Below are positions 15,259-22,377 of a stretch of DNA of 64,000 nucleotides, piece by piece (positions within the stretch are counted from its first letter, which is position 1; each line of letters begins with the position of its first letter). Source of the stretch: Ferruginibacter yonginensis (GTDB lineage Bacteria > Bacteroidota > Bacteroidia > Chitinophagales > Chitinophagaceae); contig NZ_JBHSCZ010000003.1 in assembly GCF_042651465.1 (NCBI RefSeq), positions 1 to 64,000 on the forward strand, read 5' to 3'. The position numbers and the translations under genes were made by a program. The notes below the pieces were generated by a model. It had not been told where the DNA came from and did no database searches. It worked only from the letters and a program-made list of their open reading frames with translations.

Positions 15259-16593
15259 GTGAAGAAGTTTATAACTACACTTAAAAATATTTGGAGCATA
15301 GAGGAATTACGTAGCAAAATAGTTTTCACACTAGGCTTGTTATTTATTTACAGACTTGGCTCTTTTATCGTATTACCTGGTATTGATCCTAACCAATTAG
15401 CAAACTTAAGTAACAACTCTAAAGGTGGTATGCTAGGTTTGTTAGATGCTTTTGTGGGGGGCGCTTTTTCTAAAGCTTCTATATTCGCATTAGGTATTAT
15501 GCCTTATATTTCAGCTTCAATTTTTATGCAATTGATGACCATTTTAGTACCTCAAATGGCTAAAGTGCAAAAAGAAGGTGAAAGTGGTAGAAAAAAAATC
15601 AATCAATGGACTCGTTACTTAACTGTTGCTGTAACAGCTTTTCAAGCGGCAGCATACATTGGTTATTTAAAGAGCCCAGGAAATGCAGAAGCTTTAATAC
15701 CTGCTTATGGTAGCTTCTTCTGGATTTCTACAGTAGTTATTTTAACAGTAGGTACATTATTCGTAATGTGGTTAGGTGAAAAAATTACTGACAAAGGTTT
15801 AGGTAATGGTACTTCAATCATCATCATGGTTGGTATTTTAGCTCGTCTCCCACAAGCTATCAGAGAAGAATTTAATTCTCGTATTACCATGGGTGCAGGT
15901 GGTTTGTTATTGTTATTAATTGAATTTGTTTTCTTGATTGCTATTATTATGGGATTAATTATGTTGGTACAAGGTACACGTAAAGTTCCTGTAAATTATG
16001 CAAAGCAAATTGTAGGCAATCGTCAGTTTGGTGGCGCTCGTAACTTTTTACCTTTAAAAGTGAATGCAGCAGGTGTAATGCCTATCATTTTTGCTCAAGC
16101 TATTTTATTCTTTATCGGTTTTATAGTTGGTTTAGGTAACAGTTCTTCAAAAGCATTTTTAAGTGATCATACCAACGTTTGGTATATGATTATTTATTCA
16201 GTTGCGGTTATTGCCTTTACTTTCTTATACACGGCTTTAATTTTCAACCCTAAGCAAATGGCTGATGAATTAAAGCGTAACAATGGTTTTATTCCTGGTG
16301 TTAAGCCTGGTCAACCAACTGCTGATTATATTGGTACTATTATGGATAGAATTACTTTGCCAGGTGCTATTTTATTAGCATTGGTAGGTATTTTACCAGG
16401 TTTGTTCCAATTAGTATTCAAAATGCAATTAAACTTCTCTACCTTCTTTGGTGGTACATCATTACTAATTATGGTTGGGGTTGTTTTAGATACATTACAA
16501 CAAATAGAAACGCAATTACTAATGCGTCAATATGATGGCTTAATGAGTAGTGGTAGAATGCAGGGCAGACAAGCTGTTCCATCAGGAATGTAG
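15259..16593 (+). CDS. secY: Protein translocase subunit SecY
   Basis: 444 aa. The channel-forming subunit of the SecYEG translocon in the inner membrane, with ten predicted membrane segments. It shows 'LGLLFIYRLGSFIVLPGID' at TM1, 'GGAFSKASIFALGIMPYISA' around the plug and TM2, and 'GFIPGVKPGQPTADYI' in the cytoplasmic loop before TM9. The start is a GTG at 15259 giving MKKFITTLKNIWSIEELR, which fits the family; no nearby ATG is better. A terminator hairpin precedes it and another follows. Confidence 0.98.
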   Translation: MKKFITTLKNIWSIEELRSKIVFTLGLLFIYRLGSFIVLPGIDPNQLANLSNNSKGGMLGLLDAFVGGAFSKASIFALGIMPYISASIFMQLMTILVPQMAKVQKEGESGRKKINQWTRYLTVAVTAFQAAAYIGYLKSPGNAEALIPAYGSFFWISTVVILTVGTLFVMWLGEKITDKGLGNGTSIIIMVGILARLPQAIREEFNSRITMGAGGLLLLLIEFVFLIAIIMGLIMLVQGTRKVPVNYAKQIVGNRQFGGARNFLPLKVNAAGVMPIIFAQAILFFIGFIVGLGNSSSKAFLSDHTNVWYMIIYSVAVIAFTFLYTALIFNPKQMADELKRNNGFIPGVKPGQPTADYIGTIMDRITLPGAILLALVGILPGLFQLVFKMQLNFSTFFGGTSLLIMVGVVLDTLQQIETQLLMRQYDGLMSSGRMQGRQAVPSGM

Positions 16594-16619
16594 TATAAAA
16601 CTAATTAAATGATTAACAG

Positions 16620-16650
16620 CCCTGGCGTCACAAACGTCAGGGTTTGTTTT
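16620..16650 (+). terminator. Terminator between secY and map
   Basis: CCCTGGCGT, CACAA, ACGTCAGGG (9-bp stem with one G-U pair), then TTTGTTTT. It probably ends or attenuates the ribosomal operon; map begins 13 nt further on. Confidence 0.8.
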
Positions 16651-16663
16651 AATTAACCATTTT

Positions 16664-17467
16664 ATGATTCATATAAAATCTAAAGAAGAAATTGAAATCA
16701 TGCGCCATAGCTGCTTATTAGTTGGCGAAGCGCATGCTGTTATAGCTAAAGAATTAAAAGCAGGTATAACGCCGCATTACATTAATAAAGTTGTTGAAAC
16801 CTTTATACTAGATAATGGCGGCACACCGTCTTTCAAAAACTACCATGGGTACCCATACGCAACTTGTATATCAGTTAATGCTGCAGTGGTACACGGTTTC
16901 CCAACTGATGTACCGCTTAAAGATGGTGACATTATTTCATTAGATATTGGTATTTATAAAAATGGCTTTCATGGTGATAGTGCATATACCTACGCTATTG
17001 GATCTATTGCTGCTGATGTTCAGCAATTGCTAAGGGTTACTAAAGAGTCGTTATACATCGGTATAGAAAAAGCAAGAGCAGGCAATCGTATTGGTGATAT
17101 TGGTGCTGCTATTCAAGAGTATACTGAAAAGAAGCATGGATATGGTGTGGTAAGAGATTTAGTGGGCCATGGTTTGGGTAGAAGTATGCATGAAGATCCT
17201 CAAGTGCCTAATTATGGTAAACGAGGTACAAAAGAAAAATTAAAAGAAGGAATGGTGTTGGCAATTGAGCCGATGATAAATATGGGTGTAAAAGAAGTAG
17301 TTCACTTAGAAGATGGTTGGACCATTTTGACAAAAGATGGTAAACCTTCAGCCCATTTTGAGCATGATGTACATGTTACTAAAAATGGTCCTGATATTTT
17401 GAGTTCATTCGAAGCTATTGAGGCAGCAGAAAAAGCTAACCCTAATTTATTTTGGAGTCATTCATAA
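16664..17467 (+). CDS. map: Type I methionine aminopeptidase
   Basis: Removes the N-terminal Met from nascent proteins. 267 aa, pita-bread fold, with all five metal ligands visible: D94 and D105 (LDIGIYKNGFHGDSA), H169 (VGHGLGR), E202 (AIEP) and E233 (HFEHD). The substrate-binding H77 and H176 are also present. In many bacteria map follows secY and is followed by infA; here a flavoprotein gene follows after 8 nt instead. No promoter is obvious between the terminator and its start. Confidence 0.97.
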   Translation: MIHIKSKEEIEIMRHSCLLVGEAHAVIAKELKAGITPHYINKVVETFILDNGGTPSFKNYHGYPYATCISVNAAVVHGFPTDVPLKDGDIISLDIGIYKNGFHGDSAYTYAIGSIAADVQQLLRVTKESLYIGIEKARAGNRIGDIGAAIQEYTEKKHGYGVVRDLVGHGLGRSMHEDPQVPNYGKRGTKEKLKEGMVLAIEPMINMGVKEVVHLEDGWTILTKDGKPSAHFEHDVHVTKNGPDILSSFEAIEAAEKANPNLFWSHS

Positions 17468-17475
17468 ACTAGCAT

Positions 17476-18702
17476 ATGCAGCAAAAAAAACTGGTTGTAA
17501 TAGGAGGAGGTGCTGCAGGCTTTTTTTGTGCAGTAAATGCTGCAAGGCTGAATCCTCAGCTACAGGTTACCATCGTAGAAAAATCATCGAAGCTTTTAAG
17601 TAAAGTAAAAGTAAGTGGCGGTGGCCGTTGCAATGTTACGCATGCTTGTTTTAGCATTGCAGATATGGTGAAGAAATATCCAAGAGGTGCTAGTTTTCTG
17701 AAAAAAGCTTTTCATCATTTTTTTACTACAGATACTATTCAATGGTTTGAACACAGGGGTGTACAGTTAAAAACCGAAGCTGATGGTCGCATGTTTCCTA
17801 CCACCAATAATTCGCAAACTATTATTGATTGTTTGCTAGATGAAGCCATTAAGTATAAAGTTCAAATACAAATGAATTGCGATGTTGCAGCTATTCGTAA
17901 AGTTGATACACAATGGGTTATTGAAACCACCACATCACAAAATATTACCACAGATTATGTTTGCGTAGCAGCCGGTGGTGCTCCCAAATTGTCACAAACT
18001 AATTGGTTGTCTAAACTCGGGCATACCATTGCTCCACCTGTACCATCTTTATTTACATTTAATATGCCAGGTAATGCCATTACTGCTTTAATGGGTTTAA
18101 CGGTAGAACAAGTTCAGGTAAAAATTATTGGCGAAAAATATATAAGTGATGGCCCTTTACTTATTACACATTGGGGTATGAGTGGCCCTGCAATATTAAA
18201 ATTATCAGCACATGCCGCTTTATTATTGGCAGAAAAAAATTATGATTTCACTGCTATCGTTAATTGGTTGCCTTCGTACAATGAAAATACATTAAGAGAT
18301 CAATTTTTGAAATTACGTTTTGAATTAGCAACCCAAAAAATTCAAAATAGAAATCCATTTGGGTTACCATCGAGGTTATGGGAATATCTATTAAAAACAA
18401 CAGCTATTAAAGATGATATTCGCTGGGCAGATTTACCATCGAAAGAACAAAACAAACTCATAAAAAATTTATGTGCACATGAATTTGCAGTGAAAGGTAA
18501 AACTACTTTTAAAGAAGAGTTTGTTACAGCAGGTGGTGTAATTACTGATGAAATAGATGTAAATACAATGCAGAGTAAGTTACATACAGGGTTGTTTTTT
18601 GCTGGGGAAGTTATTAATATAGATGGTGTAACTGGTGGTTTCAATTTTCAAAACGCATGGACAACCAGTTGGATTGCAGCCCAAGCCATCGCAAAAGAAT
18701 AG
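17476..18702 (+). CDS. NAD(P)/FAD-dependent oxidoreductase, BaiN/HI0933 family
   Basis: 408 aa. The N-terminal dinucleotide-binding motif is GGGAAG (residues 10-15). The family signature 'KVSGGGRCNVTHA' follows near residue 47, and the C-terminal 'FAGEVINIDGVTGGFNFQNA' marks the FAD site. Proteins of this family (YhiN, HI0933, BaiN) bind FAD, but their substrates are mostly unknown. It is only 8 nt downstream of map and probably co-transcribed with it. A precise reaction cannot be assigned. Confidence 0.88.
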   Translation: MQQKKLVVIGGGAAGFFCAVNAARLNPQLQVTIVEKSSKLLSKVKVSGGGRCNVTHACFSIADMVKKYPRGASFLKKAFHHFFTTDTIQWFEHRGVQLKTEADGRMFPTTNNSQTIIDCLLDEAIKYKVQIQMNCDVAAIRKVDTQWVIETTTSQNITTDYVCVAAGGAPKLSQTNWLSKLGHTIAPPVPSLFTFNMPGNAITALMGLTVEQVQVKIIGEKYISDGPLLITHWGMSGPAILKLSAHAALLLAEKNYDFTAIVNWLPSYNENTLRDQFLKLRFELATQKIQNRNPFGLPSRLWEYLLKTTAIKDDIRWADLPSKEQNKLIKNLCAHEFAVKGKTTFKEEFVTAGGVITDEIDVNTMQSKLHTGLFFAGEVINIDGVTGGFNFQNAWTTSWIAAQAIAKE

Positions 18703-18751
18703 TATTACAATAATTAACGAAATACCTATCAAAATTTATAAAAATCAGTTG

Positions 18752-18759
18752 TAACTTTC
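18752..18759 (+). promoter_or_regulatory. Promoter -7 box of the LptF/LptG-like gene
   Basis: TAACTTTC followed by GCAC resembles TAnnTTTG with one change. It ends only 7 nt before the ATG, so the transcript would be nearly leaderless. Confidence 0.4.
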
Positions 18760-18766
18760 GCACTTT

Positions 18767-19861
18767 ATGAAGCTACTTGATAAGTATATACTAAGTAAAT
18801 ACCTTACTACATTTTTCTTCTGTATTATTTTGTTTACTGCAATTGTGGTAGTGGTTGATATTAGCGAAAAAACAGATGACTTCACCAAATCACAACTATC
18901 GGCCTATCGTATAATGGTTGATTACTATTTTGGTTTTATTCCTCGAATTGATGCATTGCTATTTCCATTATTTGTATTTATTTCAGTTATATTTTTTACA
19001 TCAAAAATGGCTGGTCGTTCCGAAGTTATTGCCATTTTAAGCAGTGGTGTAACATTTCGTAGGTTTTTGATGCCGTTTTTAGCTGGCGGTTTTATTTTGG
19101 CAAGTTTGCTATGGCTAGGCTATCAATACGTGGTGCCTAATGCTAATAAAAAATGGGGCGATTTTGAAAAAAAATACATTGATGTAAATACTGCTGAAGG
19201 TTTAAAAAATACATCTTACAAACAAAATTTATATTTTAAAATTGATAAAGATAGTTATGTAGGTATACGTGGTTATGATACCATTTCAAAAACAGGAAAC
19301 GGTTTCTTCTATCAAAAATTCAAAGGCAATCAGTTATTGTTCAATTTAAGGGCTGCTAATTTTAATTGGGATACGGCTAAAAATAAATGGCGCTTGGTTG
19401 AAGTTACAGAACGTACCATACAACCAATTGATGAGCTTGTTGTAAATACACCTGAAAAGTTTGCCAATTATAATTTTAAACCTATTGATTTACGTAGGGA
19501 TAATTATTTGAAAGATCAAATGGTTACAAGCGACCTCAATGAGTTTATTAAAAGAGAAAAAGTGAGAGGTTCAGATATGCTCAGTACATTATTAGTTGAG
19601 CGTTATAATAGAGATGCTATACCGGCCTCTGTAATCATTTTAACCATTATTGGCGCAACACTAGCATCACGAAAAGTTAGAGGGGGTAGTGGTGCCCATA
19701 TTGCTATTGGTGTGGTATTAAGTATGACATATATTTTGTTCAGTCGCTTTTCAGTGGTGTTTGCCACCAAAGGAAATTTTACCCCATTTTTAGCTGCTTG
19801 GTTACCCAATATTTTGTTTGGTATATTAGCTTTTGTATTGTACAGACGTGCTGCAAAGTAA
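18767..19861 (+). CDS. LptF/LptG family permease
   Basis: 364 aa. Membrane component of the lipopolysaccharide exporter LptB2FG (YjgP/YjgQ family). N-terminal membrane segments (TTFFFCIILFTAIVVVVDI; LLFPLFVFISVIFF; FLMPFLAGGFILASLLWL) and three C-terminal ones (~residues 285-360) flank a periplasmic beta-jellyroll region, the expected layout. 'DISEKTDDFTKS' and 'MAGRSEVIAILSSGVTFRRF' are family hallmarks, the latter being the coupling-helix region. Whether it is LptF or LptG cannot be settled; Bacteroidota often keep the two genes apart. Confidence 0.88.
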   Translation: MKLLDKYILSKYLTTFFFCIILFTAIVVVVDISEKTDDFTKSQLSAYRIMVDYYFGFIPRIDALLFPLFVFISVIFFTSKMAGRSEVIAILSSGVTFRRFLMPFLAGGFILASLLWLGYQYVVPNANKKWGDFEKKYIDVNTAEGLKNTSYKQNLYFKIDKDSYVGIRGYDTISKTGNGFFYQKFKGNQLLFNLRAANFNWDTAKNKWRLVEVTERTIQPIDELVVNTPEKFANYNFKPIDLRRDNYLKDQMVTSDLNEFIKREKVRGSDMLSTLLVERYNRDAIPASVIILTIIGATLASRKVRGGSGAHIAIGVVLSMTYILFSRFSVVFATKGNFTPFLAAWLPNILFGILAFVLYRRAAK

Positions 19862-19905
19862 TATTGAAACAACCAACAACATAGCTCCATAAAATTAAAT
19901 GTTAT

Positions 19906-19939
19906 CATTTACGAAAAATTTTATTTTATTTTTCAAATG
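19906..19939. other. Imperfect AT-rich hairpin in the lptFG-like to citrate synthase gap
   Basis: CATTT-AC-GAAAAAT can pair with ATTTTTCAAATG across an 8-nt loop, with a 2-nt bulge. It may act as a weak terminator. I see nothing else definite between 19862 and 20085. Confidence 0.3.
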
Positions 19940-20085
19940 ATTTGTTTACCAAAAATTAGCATCGTAATTTTAAGGCATTGAGTTTTTTATTAATGCATTG
20001 GTTCACTTTTCTACAATTGTGAGTCATTTCAATTATTAAATAATTCAACTTCAAAAATTCTTTTACATACATAATTCTATAACAA

Positions 20086-21411
20086 ATGGGTATTATAAAA
20101 GACAGGTTCAAAGAAAAATCAGACAAAGTTGGTGCTGAAATGAAAGAAATGCTCAAAGAGCATGGCGATAAAAAAATTGGTGAAGTAACCTTAGCGCAAG
20201 TTTATCAAGGCATGAGGGGGATTACTGGTTTGGTTACTGAAACTTCATTGTTAGATGCACAAGAAGGTATTCGTTTTAGAGGTTACTCCATACCAGAGTT
20301 ACAAGAAAAACTACCAAAAGCACCAGGCGGTTCAGAGCCTTTGCCAGAAGGGTTGTTCTATTTAATGTTAGTAGGTGATTTACCAACTGAAGATGATGTA
20401 CATCATTTAACCAGTGTATGGCAACGTCGCAGCCATGTGCCTAACCATGTATTTGCAACCATTGAAGCTTTACCTGCTAGTACGCACCCAATGACCCAAT
20501 TTGTAGTGGCTATTATGGCATTACAAACAGAGAGTGAGTTTGCAAAGCGTTATGCAAAAGGCATGAACAAAAAAGATTATTGGGAAGCAACCTTTGATGA
20601 TTCAATGGATTTAATTGCCCGACTACCACGTATTGCTGCATACATATACAGAAGAAAATATAAAAATGGTGATCACATTCAACCAAATGGATTGCTAGAT
20701 TGGGCAGGTAATTTTGCTCATATGATGGGTTATGAAGATGAAGGGTTTAAAGAATTGATGCGTTTGTATATGACCATACATGCTGACCATGAAGGTGGTA
20801 ACGTATCGGCACACACTACACACTTAGTTGGTTCTGCATTGAGTGACCCTTACTTAAGTTTTGCAGCTGGTATGAACGGTTTGGCTGGTCCATTACACGG
20901 TTTAGCTAACCAAGAAGTAATAAAGTGGATTTTTGAATTACGTGAACAAATTGGAACTGATTCGCCTACCAAAGAGCAAATTACAGCTTATGTTGAAAAA
21001 ACATTAAGTGAAGGTAAAGTAGTACCAGGTTACGGACATGCCGTTTTGAGAAAAACAGATCCACGTTTTACAGCACAAATGGAATTTGGTAAAAAACATA
21101 TGGCTGATGATACATTGGTACAAACCGTATGGAATATTTACGAAGCTGTGCCACCTATTTTAGGTAGCAAAGCAAAAATTAAAAATCCTTGGCCTAATGT
21201 TGATGCTCACAGTGGTGCATTATTAGTACACTATGGTATGGTGGAGTATGAGTTTTATACAGTACTTTTTGGTGTATCAAGAGCACTAGGTGTATTGGCT
21301 AGTTTGTGTTGGGATAGAGCCTTTGGTTTCCCATTAGAACGTCCAAAATCAATCACCAACGATTTAGTAAAAAAATGGTTAGAAGGTAAGGATGAAGTGT
21401 GGGGTGATTAA
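20086..21411 (+). CDS. gltA: Citrate synthase, eukaryotic (mitochondrial) type
   Basis: Condenses acetyl-CoA and oxaloacetate to citrate, the entry step of the TCA cycle. 441 aa. The catalytic triad is visible: H271 (GPLHGLANQEV), H318 (GYGHAVLRKTDPR) and D373 (NVDAHSGALL). The stretches 'HADHEGGNVSAHTTHLVGSA' and 'LSDPYLSFAAGMNGLAGPLH' are strikingly like mitochondrial citrate synthase and unlike the NADH-sensitive hexameric enzymes of proteobacteria. Related genes occur in some Bacteroidota. It is monocistronic, with a strong terminator downstream. Confidence 0.95.
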   Translation: MGIIKDRFKEKSDKVGAEMKEMLKEHGDKKIGEVTLAQVYQGMRGITGLVTETSLLDAQEGIRFRGYSIPELQEKLPKAPGGSEPLPEGLFYLMLVGDLPTEDDVHHLTSVWQRRSHVPNHVFATIEALPASTHPMTQFVVAIMALQTESEFAKRYAKGMNKKDYWEATFDDSMDLIARLPRIAAYIYRRKYKNGDHIQPNGLLDWAGNFAHMMGYEDEGFKELMRLYMTIHADHEGGNVSAHTTHLVGSALSDPYLSFAAGMNGLAGPLHGLANQEVIKWIFELREQIGTDSPTKEQITAYVEKTLSEGKVVPGYGHAVLRKTDPRFTAQMEFGKKHMADDTLVQTVWNIYEAVPPILGSKAKIKNPWPNVDAHSGALLVHYGMVEYEFYTVLFGVSRALGVLASLCWDRAFGFPLERPKSITNDLVKKWLEGKDEVWGD

Positions 21412-21430
21412 ATTTAATAAAATTCAAAAA

Positions 21431-21460
21431 ATACCCTGATCAATTTCAGGGTATTTTTTT
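21431..21460 (+). terminator. Citrate synthase terminator
   Basis: ATACCCTGA, TCAATT, TCAGGGTAT is a perfect 9-bp stem followed by seven T. Confidence 0.92.
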
Positions 21461-21476
21461 ATGTATTGTTACACCA

Positions 21477-21484
21477 TATATTTG
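21477..21484 (+). promoter_or_regulatory. tRNA-Ala promoter -7 box
   Basis: TATATTTG matches TAnnTTTG and ends 15 nt before the tRNA 5' end. The upstream region is T-rich (terminator tail), so no clear -33 box can be named. Confidence 0.5.
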
Positions 21485-21499
21485 TAATAGATTTTACAA

Positions 21500-21572
<73 letters not shown>

Positions 21573-21580
21573 CAATATTT

Positions 21581-21613
21581 AGTAAAGGCTTTCATTCATT
21601 GAAAGCCTTTACT
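21581..21613. terminator. Hairpin after tRNA-Ala
   Basis: AGTAAAGGCTTTC, 7-nt loop, GAAAGCCTTTACT is a perfect 13-bp stem right after the tRNA. The T-run is poor (ATGTTCAAAAATTTTT), but position and strength suggest it ends the tRNA transcript. Confidence 0.65.
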
Positions 21614-21629
21614 ATGTTCAAAAATTTTT

Positions 21630-22157
21630 ATGATGAATAACCCTTTAGAAGTTTGGCAACGTGGTCCTATTGCTGAAGTACCAGCCTTATTGCAACCAGT
21701 TGCACATGCATTACTACAAGCAAGAGAAGAATTAAAAGAACTTTTTATAAACTTCGATGATGCATGGTTGTGGAAACGGCCTGCAAATGTAGCATCGCCA
21801 GCTTTTCATTTACAACATTTAGCTGGTGTGTTAGATAGGGTATTTACTTATGCTAAAGGCTTACCATTATCAGATGAGCAATTTCAACAATTATACGATG
21901 AAGATATTGCACCTCAAGCTGGTGTTACAACCATGCTATTGTTAGAAAGATTTTATAAGCAAGTTGACCTAGCAATTGCTCAATTAAAACAAACTGATAT
22001 TGATACCTTAACTGAAGCAAGAGGTGTGGGTAGGCAGCAATTACCTTCAACTGTTATTGGTTTATTGGTACATGGGGCAGAGCACACCATGCGTCATTTA
22101 GGGCAACTTAGGGTTACAGTAAAAATTATTGAACATCAAAAAAATAACATTAATTAA
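21630..22157 (+). CDS. DinB-like protein
   Basis: 175 aa. A four-helix-bundle protein of the DinB/YfiT superfamily. The metal-binding His pattern is suggested by 'SPAFHLQHLAGVLDRV' and the C-terminal 'HGAEHTMRHLGQLRVT'. Related enzymes are metal-dependent thiol transferases or hydrolases, but for most members the function is unknown. It starts with tandem ATGs at 21630. The next gene follows after 1 nt and is likely co-translated. Confidence 0.8.
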   Translation: MMNNPLEVWQRGPIAEVPALLQPVAHALLQAREELKELFINFDDAWLWKRPANVASPAFHLQHLAGVLDRVFTYAKGLPLSDEQFQQLYDEDIAPQAGVTTMLLLERFYKQVDLAIAQLKQTDIDTLTEARGVGRQQLPSTVIGLLVHGAEHTMRHLGQLRVTVKIIEHQKNNIN

Positions 22158-22158
22158 T

Positions 22159-22377
22159 ATGCAACCAAATAACCCACTTCACGGCAAAACACTAGAAGCT
22201 ATTGTAACTGCTTTAGTACATCATTTTGGTTGGGATGAGTTGGGGCAAATCATCAATATCAATTGTTTTAAAATAAACCCAAGTATTAATTCGTCACTCA
22301 AGTTTTTACGAAAAACACCTTGGGCTCGTAAAAAAGTAAAAGACTTATATATTAACGCTTTAGGCAATTACGATTGA
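22159..22377 (+). CDS. VF530 family protein (DUF2132)
   Basis: A small protein of about 72 aa. It shows the family pattern 'NNPLHGKTLEAIVTALVHHF', 'GWDELGQIININCF' and 'SLKFLRKTPWARKKVKDLY'. VF530 members are small helical proteins thought to bind DNA, after a structural study of a Vibrio homologue; function is uncertain. The ATG at 22159 is chosen because an upstream start would overlap dinB by nearly 30 bp. Its 3' end overlaps the convergent regulator gene by 10 bp. Confidence 0.85.
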   Translation: MQPNNPLHGKTLEAIVTALVHHFGWDELGQIININCFKINPSINSSLKFLRKTPWARKKVKDLYINALGNYD

